Below, piece after piece: positions 6,806 to 14,130 of a DNA stretch of 18,003 nucleotides. Where the stretch lies: positions 1 to 18,003 of the forward strand of contig DASWRI010000068.1 in NCBI GenBank assembly GCA_036403235.1, given 5' to 3'. The translations under genes were made by a program, and so were the position numbers. Source of the stretch: JBGTFE01 sp036403235. Its GTDB lineage: Bacteria > Acidobacteriota > Blastocatellia > Pyrinomonadales > Pyrinomonadaceae. Numbering within the stretch: the first letter of the stretch is position 1; each line of letters begins with the position of its first letter. Under the pieces are notes generated by a model that searched no databases, was not told the DNA's origin, and was given only the letters and a program-made list of their open reading frames with translations.

Positions 6806-7165
6806 TTACCTGAACGTGTCGCGAATATAAGTCCAGACCAAACTGATTTCCTCTGCGCTGAGCGTGCCCTTAAAGCCGGGCATCCTTCCCTTTCCGTTGG
6901 TAATGGCGCGAATCGCTCTGGCTTCGTTCGGCTGCCATTTTGCGCTGGTTAAGTCTTTGGCTCCGGTTTGCCGGCCTTTAGACGTCTGCGCTCGTCCGTC
7001 CGTGCCGTGACATCGGGAGCATGAGGCCGCGTAAATCTGCGCCCCGTCTTTTGCCTGAACGACCGTCAAACCGGGCTTTGAATTACAAATCAAAACGGTC
7101 ACAACAAACAAAACTGAAAGCAATGCAACAAATATCTTAATTCTCTTTACCGATTGAAATTTCAT
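6806..7165 (-). CDS. Monohaem c-type cytochrome, class I
   Basis: A 119-residue exported cytochrome c. Residues about 8-27 form a hydrophobic signal or anchor (KIFVALLSVLFVVTVLI). The haem site is Cys49-Ser-Arg-Cys52-His53 followed by GTDGRA, and the sixth ligand is probably Met95 in GKGRMPGFKG. The C-terminal helix SAEEISLVWTYIRDTF closes the fold. Length and spacing are normal for a small electron-carrying class I domain acting in the periplasm. A strong AAGGAG lies ten bases before the ATG. It follows the other cytochrome gene by 57 bp and precedes the CxxCH/VCBS gene by 82 bp on the same strand. Confidence 0.9.
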   Translation of the reverse strand: MKFQSVKRIKIFVALLSVLFVVTVLICNSKPGLTVVQAKDGAQIYAASCSRCHGTDGRAQTSKGRQTGAKDLTSAKWQPNEARAIRAITNGKGRMPGFKGTLSAEEISLVWTYIRDTFR

Positions 7166-7222
7166 TTTTCTTTTCTCCTTATCCTGCTAATCTTATTCGC
7201 AAATTTAGCGGCTGCAAAATCT

Positions 7223-7786
7223 TTATTTTAATGTTTTCAGCCATTTAATTATTTCCAGCTTTTCTTCTTCGGTCAGCTTATTTTTGAAAGACGGCATTTT
7301 TGCGCTCAGCCCCAATGATTTTGCGTCGTTGATGGTTGCCAGCAAATCCGCTTCCGAAAGCGGGTCTTCGGCTCTGGTCGTGACGTCTTTTAATTGCGGA
7401 TACTTTTTCGTGCCTTCGCCGCTCGCCCCGTGACATTTCGCGCAATTATCCTGAAAAGCTTTCGGCGGCCCCAAAGTTTCCGCAATTTGCGGCGTAGAAG
7501 CGGCATTGGCCTGCGGCGTTCTATTTCGGGTTACGAGCTGTGAATTTTGCTGGTTGGAAGATTGTTCGTCGCGGCGGGAATTACCGGCATTTTGTGAACA
7601 TGTCGTCATGGTCAGAACGGCAACTGTTCCTAAAGCGAGTATAAAAAATTTTGCAGCTTTCAGCCGACGATTATTAACTCGCCATCCTAAATTAACAAAA
7701 AATTCCTTGCCGATTAGTGATGCTGGTTGTGTGGTCTCAGCAGCCTGTTTTTCGTTCATCCTTTTATTAGTTGTTACGCCACTCAT
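7223..7786 (-). CDS. Membrane-anchored monohaem c-type cytochrome
   Basis: A 187-residue protein with a cytoplasmic N-terminus of about 45 residues, a hydrophobic segment (AKFFILALGTVAVLTM, about 45-60) ending in TTCSQN, a Ser/Asn/Gln-rich linker (about 64-105) and a cytochrome c domain. The haem motif is Cys115-Ala-Lys-Cys118-His119-GASGEG and the distal ligand is probably Met164 in KMPSFKNKLT. Cys63 could be a lipobox cysteine (weak match), making it a lipoprotein, otherwise the segment is a plain anchor. The start is uncertain: ATG 7786 has GGAAGG too close, and an ATG at 7759 has no clear site. It is the first gene of the minus-strand cytochrome set and faces away from the gene at 8175. 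Confidence 0.85.
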   Translation of the reverse strand: MSGVTTNKRMNEKQAAETTQPASLIGKEFFVNLGWRVNNRRLKAAKFFILALGTVAVLTMTTCSQNAGNSRRDEQSSNQQNSQLVTRNRTPQANAASTPQIAETLGPPKAFQDNCAKCHGASGEGTKKYPQLKDVTTRAEDPLSEADLLATINDAKSLGLSAKMPSFKNKLTEEEKLEIIKWLKTLK

Positions 7787-8174
7787 ACCTTCCGGTTTTA
7801 TAGGCTGTCGCAGTAACTATTGCTCCGTGCATTACTCTGTCGTCAGGCAAAACTGTTTGTTGACAGACAATTCGTTATCTGGGGGAAAGCAAAGCTCACA
7901 CCTGCAAGCGCAGGCGAAGAACTAAATATGGAGAACACCTTAATTACAAATAAATAACAAAAACCGTGCCAAAAAACGTGCTAAATTATCCCTAATAGCT
8001 ACAATGCTTTAGAGATAGCTCCGAAAGTTTTTAACGGTTTTTGAATCAATAAGTTGGATTTTATACAAATAATTGAAAGAAACACTTTAGTCGTATATCT
8101 TTTCTGAACCGGGCAAAACGGATGCGTTACCGAATCAGCGAACCGGATAAAAAAAGCAATAGAAGAAAAACACA
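7787..8174. other. Intergenic region between divergent genes
   Basis: 388 bp between the cytochrome set (minus) and the HEAT-repeat gene (plus); promoters for both should lie here. I see a small hairpin CCTGC-AAGC-GCAGG (about 7897-7910), a CTGT/ACAG hairpin around 7845-7860 and several AT-rich tracts, but no convincing gene, tRNA or known riboswitch. Confidence 0.5.
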
Positions 8175-8636
8175 ATGGTTAATAAATTATCTGATGTGAA
8201 AGACATTGTTCGGCAGGCAATCGACGACCCGAAACAGTCTTTTCCGGTAATAATGAAATTGGCGATGAGCGAGGATTGGAAAGAGCGAGAGGTCGCCGCG
8301 ACGATTCTGGTTGAAACAGGCAAGAAAAGGCCCGGACAGGTCATCGAAGAAATGTTTCTCTGGGCCGACCACACTAATCCAAATGTTAGAAGAACTGCCA
8401 GCGAAGGCTTGAGAGAAATCGCCCGCAGAAAGCCGGAACTTATATTGCCCATTCTCGAAAAACTAAAGCGCGATGCACACATTTATGTTAAAAAGTCGGT
8501 CGCCAATGTTTTGCGGAACGCCGGTAATTATCATCCGGATTTCGTGTTACGAATTTGCAGCGAGTGGGCAGCCGATAAAAATCCGCATACTGATTGGATT
8601 ATCAAAGACGGCTTGAGAAAGCTCAGAAAGATGTAA
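8175..8636 (+). CDS. HEAT-repeat protein, AlkD-like
   Basis: A 153-residue all-helical protein. The repeats WKEREVAATILVETGKKRP, NPNVRRTASEGLREIARRKPE and YVKKSVANVLRNAGNYHPD are HEAT-type, and the ending HTDWIIKDGLRKLRKM is like the C-terminus of AlkD/DNA-alkylation-repair family proteins (DNA glycosylases for alkylated bases). It is shorter than typical AlkD (about 220-240 residues), lacking N-terminal repeats. No frameshift is visible upstream, so it may be a short family branch rather than a truncation. Whether the catalytic Asp and the DNA-binding arginines are conserved is not clear. No signal peptide; cytoplasmic. GAAG lies about ten bases before the ATG. Unlike its exported neighbours, it seems a separate transcription unit, with 179 bp to the next gene. 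Confidence 0.65.
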   Translation: MVNKLSDVKDIVRQAIDDPKQSFPVIMKLAMSEDWKEREVAATILVETGKKRPGQVIEEMFLWADHTNPNVRRTASEGLREIARRKPELILPILEKLKRDAHIYVKKSVANVLRNAGNYHPDFVLRICSEWAADKNPHTDWIIKDGLRKLRKM

Positions 8637-8815
8637 CCTGAAAAGCAAAGCTCGCGAGCCGGCAGATTTATAATCTTGATTGAAAACGCATAAAAGACCG
8701 GAAACCCTCGATAAAGCAAAGGCGAATCTGGCAAACGGGCCGGAACAAGTAAAAATGTTCTGATTATGAATTGCATCGCCAAGGTGTAATATAAAAGAGA
8801 TAAAAGGATGGAGAA

Positions 8816-9190
8816 ATGAGAAACAAAATAATTATCATTGTGGTTTTTGCTTTTATTTTTGTAATTTCAGGTATCGACGTTAGCGCGCAGCGCAGCAACA
8901 AATCAAAGAGACGAACCACTCAAAAAGTTCAAAATATACGAATAAACTTAACCGAGAAAGGTTACCGGCCGACAAATTTCAGATTAAAGAGAGGCATTCC
9001 CGCCCGCCTTACTTTTGTTCGCCAAATCGAGGACGAATGCGGAAAGGAAATCGTTATTCCGGCGTATCAAATCAGGCGCGAGCTTCCGCTGAACAAGCCT
9101 GTGACGGTGAGTTTTACGCCGCGAAAAGCCGGAACGTTCGGCTTTGCCTGCGGAATGAATATGCTTAAAGGAAAAATAATTGTTCAATAA
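8816..9190 (+). CDS. Exported cupredoxin-like protein
   Basis: A 124-residue protein with a signal peptide (IIIIVVFAFIFVISGIDVSA, about 5-24) and one cupredoxin domain of the short Cupredoxin_1/EfeO-like type. The strand pattern INLTEKGYRPTNFRLKRGIP is followed by Cys75 in DECGKEIVIP and by FTPRKAGTFGFACGMNML with Cys112, Met114 and Met116 as likely copper ligands. Members often sit next to copper-handling genes. A good ribosome site (GGATGGAG) precedes the ATG. The next gene starts 22 bp downstream and also carries a metal-binding motif, so the pair, and probably the thioredoxin gene after it, form one operon for copper or another soft metal. Classical type-1 His ligands are not obvious, so the exact metal and geometry are uncertain. 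Confidence 0.75.
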   Translation: MRNKIIIIVVFAFIFVISGIDVSAQRSNKSKRRTTQKVQNIRINLTEKGYRPTNFRLKRGIPARLTFVRQIEDECGKEIVIPAYQIRRELPLNKPVTVSFTPRKAGTFGFACGMNMLKGKIIVQ

Positions 9191-9211
9191 AGCAGAGGAA
9201 GTAAACAAAGA

Positions 9212-10687
9212 ATGAAAAGAATGAAATTTATTTTAATAATCGGCGCGTTTGTGCTGATTCTCGGCAGCGGATTAAGCGCGGCGGCGCAGGTAAAAAAGGT
9301 GCAAATGCACATCGCGGGCTATCTATGCGGCAATTGAGTGTATAACATTCAGAAGGCAGTTAGCCGTCTCGACTATGCACCGAAACTAAAAGAAATCCAG
9401 ATTACCGACATCAAAAAAGGGCTCGGAGTTTTTATCCCGAAGCCCGAAAAGCCGGTTTCTTTCGCCGCCCTGAAACAGACGCTCAAAAAAGCGGGTTATG
9501 TGCTCGATACAGCCGATATCACTATTTCCGGAAAGCTGGTGCGTGACGGCGATAAATGGCTGCTCCTGAGCGAAGTCTCCGGACAGAAATTTCTGCTTGA
9601 AAGCAAAACTTTTGAAAAGCTAAAGGCCGACGCTGCGCCGGATTCATCGGTCGAGATTTCCGGCATTTGGAAAACCGTCGGCGAAGGCGCGGCGCAGGAA
9701 GTCGTCGAGTCGCAATCGCTGAAAAAGGTAGAAAATGCGATTAAGACGGTCAGTTTAATAAGAAATACCGTTGAAAATGATAAATCTACCGTTCGTTTTC
9801 AAAACGCCGTGTTTGCCAGCCGCGCGCCTTTACCGATTGCAGACAATGAAAGCACCAAGCCTTTAGCTCCAATCCGCACGACATCGCCCGGTTTGACCGT
9901 ATTTCAGGGAGGCGCGATTACGCCGCGCCTTTATTTCGTCAAACAGCACTTGAACGGTCTCGATGTGTCCCGCCAGATTTTTGATTTGAGCGTTTCATAT
10001 ACGCCGACGCCAAAAATCCAGCTCGAAGCGGAAATACCATTTTCACGCACTTCTTTTAACAACGGCGTCAATCGAGGCGCGAACGCAGGGCTTGGAAATA
10101 TTATGCTCTGGGGCAAATACCGGTTTTTCAGAAAAGTGAAAACCTACGGCGACCGTCAGGCGGCTTTCAGATTCGGCTTGGAGCTGCCGACGGGCAAAAA
10201 AACCGCGCCGACCGCTCAAACTGTAAACGCTCCGGCATTTGTCCGCCAGCAGCTGACGCCGATTAACGGCGGACTTTCGCCGCACTTCGACGTTGCTTTT
10301 TCGCAAGCTGGCGGCAGATTTATCTTCGGCGGCAACGTCGAAGGCATTTTGCGAACGACGCGCGACGGATTTCGGCTCGGCAATGAAATTCGGCTCAACA
10401 CCGATTTCGAGTATGTTTTACTGCCTTTTGATTACACAAAGCCCGGTAAAGAACTGTTCGTAATTTTAGAAACGACGCTTTTGACGCGCGGCAACGGTCG
10501 TCTTGCCGGATTAAACGTGCCGGGAAGCTCTTCGACCGAGTTTTACGTATCGCCCGGACTTCAATACGCCGCCGCGCCGAGATTTGTCGTCGAAGGCAGC
10601 ATCCAGTTACCCGTCTTCCGCAATTCCGGCGCGCTGATATTAAGAACCGATTATAATCTTCTGCTCGGAGTGAAATATTTGTTTTGA
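9212..10687 (+). CDS. Candidate selenoprotein: HMA metal-binding domain fused to outer-membrane beta-barrel
   Basis: Read from ATG 9212 through an in-frame TGA (9335-9337), this gives 491 residues. Residues 1-26 are a signal peptide ending in AAAQ. An HMA-type domain follows: VQMHIAGYLCGN, then residue 42 (the TGA), then VYNIQKAVSRLDYAP and VSFAALKQTLKKAGYVL. In HMA domains residue 42 is the second Cys of the metal-binding CxxC, so TGA as selenocysteine gives CxxU. A small OB-like domain (about 85-165) and a C-terminal barrel (about 225-491, ending VKYLF, resembling the MetA-pathway/phenol-degradation barrel family) follow without a further stop. TGA is an ordinary stop elsewhere in the window. 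A SECIS-like hairpin follows (9351-9369). Without read-through, translation would stop at 41 residues, or restart at GTG 9338 without a signal peptide. A simple Cys-to-stop mutation remains possible. Confidence 0.65.
9351..9369 (+). promoter_or_regulatory. Possible bacterial SECIS element
   Basis: AGAAGGC (9351-9357) pairs with GCCGTCT (9363-9369) in six of seven positions around a five-base loop AGTTA. The loop starts 20 nt after the TGA and has G as its second base. Bacterial SECIS elements lie inside the coding region just after the UGA, with a short loop that has G in one of the first two positions, about 16-37 nt from the UGA (from memory of the published consensus). The fit is good, but a short hairpin alone is weak evidence. 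Confidence 0.5.
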
Positions 10688-10695
10688 GAGAAAAG

Positions 10696-11244
10696 ATGAA
10701 AAAAATTCTGGTTTTGTTTATTTGTCTGGCATTGCCGTTATCGGCTTTGGCGCAAAATAATAAGACCGAAAAATCACCGTCTGTCGTTCTCAAAGATTTG
10801 AAAGGTAAAAACGTCAGGCTTGAGGATTTCAAAGGTAAAGTTATACTGCTCAATTTTTGGGCGACGTGGTGTCCGCCGTGCCGCGCAGAAATTCCCGAAC
10901 TTATCAAATGGCAAACCGAATATCAAAGCCGCGGATTGCAGATTATCGGAATTACATACCCGCCGACAAACGCCGCTAAAGTTCGCAGCTTCGCCCGCAG
11001 AAACAAAATCAATTATCCGATTCTATTTGGCTGGAAAAAAACCAAAGCCTTATTTGATTCGGGCGAAACAATGCCGTTCTCGGTCGTCATCGACAAGGAT
11101 GGAAACATTAAAGAGCGGATTGAGGGCGTTATTTTTGATGATGAATTTGATGAAAAGATTAAACCGCTGCTTAAAATTGATTCGGAAAAGAAAGATACCG
11201 AATCCGGCCTCGCCGTTGGCTTTAAGACTTATCTTGAGGATTAA
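10696..11244 (+). CDS. TlpA/ResA-like thiol-disulfide oxidoreductase
   Basis: A 182-residue exported thioredoxin-fold protein. It has a signal peptide (ILVLFICLALPLSALAQ, about 4-20) and then the TlpA pattern: VRLEDFKGKVILLNFWATWCPPCRAEIPEL with active-site Cys59-Pro-Pro-Cys62, and the cis-proline loop TMPFSVVID. A 30-residue charged tail follows the last helix. Such proteins reduce disulfides in exported proteins, commonly apocytochromes or copper-site proteins. ATG 10696 lies eight bases after the stop of the preceding gene, with GAGAG as a likely ribosome site; an in-frame TTG at 10684 is less likely. The context suggests it keeps the cysteine (or Cys/Sec) metal sites of the cupredoxin and HMA-barrel proteins reduced. 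It could also act in the maturation of the cytochromes encoded nearby. Confidence 0.9.
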   Translation: MKKILVLFICLALPLSALAQNNKTEKSPSVVLKDLKGKNVRLEDFKGKVILLNFWATWCPPCRAEIPELIKWQTEYQSRGLQIIGITYPPTNAAKVRSFARRNKINYPILFGWKKTKALFDSGETMPFSVVIDKDGNIKERIEGVIFDDEFDEKIKPLLKIDSEKKDTESGLAVGFKTYLED

Positions 11245-11275
11245 AAATATTAGTTAAATTCTTATCTCTGCTCAA

Positions 11276-11400
11276 TCAAGCCCGGTTAAACTGACGCGCT
11301 CGTTTTTGCGCTTTACAATTTCCGGCGGCAGGTTCATCTTCGGATATTTATTCGCACGTCTTACCGTCTCTGCCAGTTGAGGCGGCGGGCAAACTAGAAA
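11276..11400 (-). pseudogene. Short coding-like remnant without a start
   Basis: The minus strand reads PPQLAETVRRANKYPKMN, LPPEIVKRKNERVSLTGLD and then TGA (11278-11276). It has the codon pattern of a real gene's 3' end, but the frame is closed upstream by a TGA about 13 codons before this stretch begins and there is no start codon except an internal ATG. I do not recognise the family. It may be the leftover tail of a deleted gene. Confidence 0.25.
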
Positions 11401-11413
11401 GGATGCTCAAAAC

Positions 11414-11433
11414 AGGTTAAAATTAACCTTTTT
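11414..11433 (+). terminator. Intrinsic terminator
   Basis: AGGTTAA-AA-TTAACCT followed by TTTT. Its 7-bp stem and T run on the plus strand could end the thioredoxin operon, although it lies 170 bp after the stop codon. Confidence 0.4.
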
Positions 11434-11440
11434 GAAAGTT

Positions 11441-11460
11441 GGCACACAACCGGCACACAA
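11441..11460. repeat. GGCACACAA direct repeat
   Basis: Two exact copies of GGCACACAA (11441-11449 and 11452-11460) separated by CC, between two terminator-like hairpins. The role is unknown; it could be part of an old recombination or repeat-insertion site. Confidence 0.4.
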
Positions 11461-11465
11461 AATAG

Positions 11466-11494
11466 ATAAGGCAAGCTGTTTTGACTTGCCTTAT
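11466..11494. terminator. Stem-loop terminator, possibly bidirectional
   Basis: ATAAGGCAAG (11466-11475) and CTTGCCTTAT (11485-11494) form a perfect 10-bp stem with a nine-base loop. A T-rich stretch follows on the plus strand, so it likely insulates gltX from upstream transcription. Confidence 0.6.
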
Positions 11495-11522
11495 TTGTTT
11501 GGTAAATTTTTGAAAACAAGTT

Positions 11523-11535
11523 GGATATAATATCC
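11523..11535 (+). promoter_or_regulatory. Palindrome containing the probable gltX -10 box
   Basis: GGATATAATATCC is a perfect palindrome around one base and contains TATAAT (11526-11531) 33 bp before the gltX start. No good -35 at 17 bp is seen. It could be an operator or just the -10 element. Confidence 0.35.
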
Positions 11536-11564
11536 AGGAATTAAATTTCTTAATAGTAAATTTT

Positions 11565-13058
11565 ATGACAGTAAGAGTTAGATTTGCTCCGAGTCCGACC
11601 GGCTACCTGCACATCGGCGCGACGCGCAGCGGGCTTTACAATTATCTTTTCGCCAAAAAAATGGGCGGAAAATTTCTTCTGCGGATAGAAGACACAGACC
11701 TTGCGCGCTCGACCGACGAATCGACGCGCTCGATTCTCGAAGGGCTCGAATGGCTCGGCCTCGAATACGACGAGGAAATCGTCTTTCAGTCGAACAACGC
11801 TGAAAAGCATCGCGCGGCGACGCACCGGCTGCTTGAAAACGACAAGGCTTACCGCGATTTTACGCCGAAAGAGCAAACTTCGGATAAAAATATCAAACAG
11901 ACGATTGCCGAACGCGCGCGCCAGAATCAAGGCGAAAAGAATATGCGCGACAATCCGTATCGCGATTTGTCGAAAGCGGAATCGGACGCGCGCGCCGAAG
12001 CGGGCGAGCCGTTTGCGATTCGCCTGAAAGTTCCCGAAATTGGCAGGACGAGCTTTGAAGATTCGGTTTACGGCCTTCAGGAACGCGATTACAAAGAGAT
12101 TGAAGACCTCGTTTTGCTGCGCTCGGACGGTCATCCGCTTTATAATCTGGCGGTCGTCTGCGACGACATCGAGATGCGCATCACGAACGTCATACGCGGG
12201 CAGGATCATCTGACGAACACGCACAAACAGATTTTGATTTATGAAGCTTTGGGCGCTGAAGTCCCGAAATTCGCGCATCTTCCATTGATTTTAGCGCCGG
12301 GCGGAAAGAAATTATCGAAACGCATTCACGGCGAAATCGTCTCGATGACGACTTATCGAGACGCAGGCTTTGTCGCCGCCGCGTTTCGCAATTTTCTCGC
12401 GCTTCTGGGCTGGTCGGCCGGAGAAGAACGCGAAATTTACTCGCTCGACGAGCTTATCGAGAAGTTCTCGCTCGAAGGCGTTCACCGCAACCCGGCGATT
12501 TTCAATTATCAGGAAAACAATCCGCGTCACTGGACGGACGATAAGGCGCTCTGGATGAACGCCGAATATATTCGCACGATGCCGTTCGAAGAACTTCTGC
12601 CGCTCGTCAAAGCCGAGCTTAAATCGGCCAAACTCTGGCGCGACGAATACGAGGACGACGATAAAACGTGGTTTGAAACGACGATTGATTTAATCCGGCA
12701 GAGATTTTTCACGTTGAAAGATTTTTCCAGACAGGGACGCGCCTATTTTTCGGAAGATTTCGACTTCGACACGGCCGCCATCGAGAAAAACTTAAAGAAA
12801 TTTCCCGATTTACAAACGTGGCTGCCCGAATTAGCGGAAAGATTCGAGCCGATGGAAGATTTTTCGCACGATAGAATCGAAGAAGTCGTCAAACAGTTCA
12901 CCGAAGAAAAAAATACAAAGCTCGGCGTCATTATGAACGGCGCGCGCGCGCTTTTAACCGGCGTCGCCGTCGGCCCTTCGATGCTCGCGGTTTTCGAAAC
13001 GCTCGGAAAAGAAAAATCGATGTTGAGACTCAAAAGCCAAATCGCGTGGAATCAATAA
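11565..13058 (+). CDS. gltX: Glutamyl-tRNA synthetase
   Basis: A 497-residue class I aminoacyl-tRNA synthetase that charges tRNA-Glu (and in many bacteria also tRNA-Gln) with glutamate in the cytoplasm. The start TVRVRFAPSPTGYLHIGATRSGLYN carries the HIGH motif (HIGA, residues 16-19), RIEDTDLARS follows, and the KMSKS motif is KLSKR (249-253) within GGKKLSKRIHG. The Rossmann domain (about 1-330) and the helical anticodon-binding domain (about 340-497) are both complete, and the length is normal for the family. GYLHIGATRSGLYN and the general layout match bacterial GltX. No clear ribosome site precedes the ATG at 11565. A 70-bp inverted repeat ends the transcription unit. Both strands carry long open frames here; the others are shadows. 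Confidence 0.97.
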   Translation: MTVRVRFAPSPTGYLHIGATRSGLYNYLFAKKMGGKFLLRIEDTDLARSTDESTRSILEGLEWLGLEYDEEIVFQSNNAEKHRAATHRLLENDKAYRDFTPKEQTSDKNIKQTIAERARQNQGEKNMRDNPYRDLSKAESDARAEAGEPFAIRLKVPEIGRTSFEDSVYGLQERDYKEIEDLVLLRSDGHPLYNLAVVCDDIEMRITNVIRGQDHLTNTHKQILIYEALGAEVPKFAHLPLILAPGGKKLSKRIHGEIVSMTTYRDAGFVAAAFRNFLALLGWSAGEEREIYSLDELIEKFSLEGVHRNPAIFNYQENNPRHWTDDKALWMNAEYIRTMPFEELLPLVKAELKSAKLWRDEYEDDDKTWFETTIDLIRQRFFTLKDFSRQGRAYFSEDFDFDTAAIEKNLKKFPDLQTWLPELAERFEPMEDFSHDRIEEVVKQFTEEKNTKLGVIMNGARALLTGVAVGPSMLAVFETLGKEKSMLRLKSQIAWNQ

Positions 13059-13068
13059 AGGATTTATC

Positions 13069-13139
13069 ACCGTAGAGAACGCAGAGGACACAGAGTTTTT
13101 TTAATAAATTTTCTCTGTGTCCTCTGCGTTCTCTGCGGT
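13069..13139. repeat. Long inverted repeat, probable terminator
   Basis: The arms 13069-13095 (accgtagagaacgcag...) and 13113-13139 are complementary over 27 positions with only one G-T pair, around a 17-nt AT-rich loop. This kind of repeat (accgcagagaacgcagagg) recurs in gene gaps of Acidobacteriota and other genomes, from memory. It separates gltX from the acetyltransferase gene by forming a very stable hairpin. Confidence 0.85.
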
Positions 13140-13150
13140 AAAAGTTATTT

Positions 13151-13627
13151 ATGAATTATCGAATCGAAAAAGCCGCCGCAGAAAACATTCCGCAGATTAT
13201 CGCTTTAATGCGCGAGTTTGCCGAGTATGAAAACCTTCTGGATTACGTCGAAGTGACCGAAGAACGTCTGAAAACTGCGCTTTTTGGTGAGGGACGCGTT
13301 GCCGAAGCGGTTGTGGCGTTTGAAGACGAAGCGCCAATCGGTTACGCCGTCTTTTACCCGAATTTTGCGACGTTTCGCGGCCAGCGAGGGCTTTATCTCG
13401 AAGATATTTTTATCAAACAGGCGTATCGCGCCAGAGGCGTCGGCGAGATGATTTTGAAATATCTCGCGCGGGCGGCGAAGGAGCGCGGTTACGAACGAAT
13501 CGACTTTCAGGTTCTCGAATGGAACACGCCCGCCATTAAGTTTTACGAAAAATGGGGCGCGCAGCGCGACGAAGCAGAGCGTCACTTCAAATTTACCAAC
13601 GAAGCCTTTCAAAAACTGGCATCTTAA
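13151..13627 (+). CDS. GNAT-family N-acetyltransferase
   Basis: A 158-residue acetyl-CoA-dependent transferase. The acetyl-CoA motif A is visible as LYLEDIFIKQAYRARGVGE (Arg-Ala-Arg-Gly-Val-Gly-Glu, binding the pyrophosphate), followed by motif B, WNTPAIKFYEKWGA. The LYLEDIFI, EYENLLDYVEVTEE and FYPNFATFRGQRG stretches resemble the spermidine/thialysine acetyltransferase (SSAT-like) branch, so a small amine or amino acid is a likely acceptor, but the true substrate cannot be read from sequence. Length is normal. The start at 13151 follows the long inverted repeat by 11 bp and has no evident ribosome site. A small hairpin, GCTTT-AAT-AAAGC, sits at 13629-13641 just after the stop. No operon partner is visible. 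Confidence 0.88.
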   Translation: MNYRIEKAAAENIPQIIALMREFAEYENLLDYVEVTEERLKTALFGEGRVAEAVVAFEDEAPIGYAVFYPNFATFRGQRGLYLEDIFIKQAYRARGVGEMILKYLARAAKERGYERIDFQVLEWNTPAIKFYEKWGAQRDEAERHFKFTNEAFQKLAS

Positions 13628-13659
13628 AGCTTTAATAAAGCAATTTAGATTCAAATAAA

Positions 13660-13995
13660 CCGCTCGAAGCATAATATATGCGGCTCGATGCCGGAAATAT
13701 GTCGCTCGAAGTCTCCCAGAAACGGCTCGAAGCTTCCCATACGCGACTTGAAGTCTCCTAGAAGCGGCTTGAAGTCTTCCAGAAGCGGCTCGAAGTCTTT
13801 TATATGCGACGCGAAGCTTCCCAAGACCGCCTTCAGTAGTATTATGACCCGCTCGATGTGTAATATGTTCGGCTTAAAGTCTTCCATGACACACTTGACG
13901 TATAAAATATGCTGCTCGATATATAAAATACGCAGCTCGATGTATAAAATATGTGGCTTGATGTATAAAATGAGCCGCTTATACATAGAAATAAG
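13660..13995. repeat. Sixteen tandem units with exact 21-bp period
   Basis: Units begin at 13660, 13681, 13702, 13723 and every 21 bp to 13975, without a single indel. The core is CGGCTCGAAG; the second half differs between an inner type (TCTTCCAGAAG-like, units 3-8) and an outer type (ATGTATAAAATATG-like, units 10-15). 21 bp is seven codons and two helical turns. The minus strand is open for 111 codons (13986-13651) and reads as heptads such as LLEDFKP, LLGDFKS, MGSFEPF and HILYIEL, a pattern of hydrophobic and charged residues like amphipathic helix repeats. No ribosome site precedes that ATG and the plus strand is also open, so coding is not proven. The gap 13628-14130 holds little else. 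Confidence 0.85.
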
Positions 13996-14130
13996 TATCT
14001 CGCACGATGAAATGAACTGCTTTCCGCCTTTTTTAATAATTTATGTCACAAACCTGCCGCGCGCGGTGTTTTGAATGTAGAAAGAGCGGTAACACCGAAT
14101 TTTTTTTATCATTCTAAGGAGATTTTATTT

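Noticed and set aside
7880..7925. Riboswitch-like stretch (aaagcaaagctc followed by a small hairpin), with a similar short string at 8641-8653
   Set aside because: The string is shared but the conserved core of known riboswitches such as the c-di-GMP class is not present.
9335..9337. TGA read as tryptophan under an alternative genetic code
   Set aside because: Several good genes in the window (recombinase, hutG, hutF) end with TGA, and Trp is encoded by TGG throughout.
11550..12278. Long 242-codon frame on the minus strand
   Set aside because: A shadow of gltX, whose motifs and length are clear.
13660..13995. CRISPR array
   Set aside because: Repeats are contiguous 21-bp units without unique spacers, and no cas genes are near.
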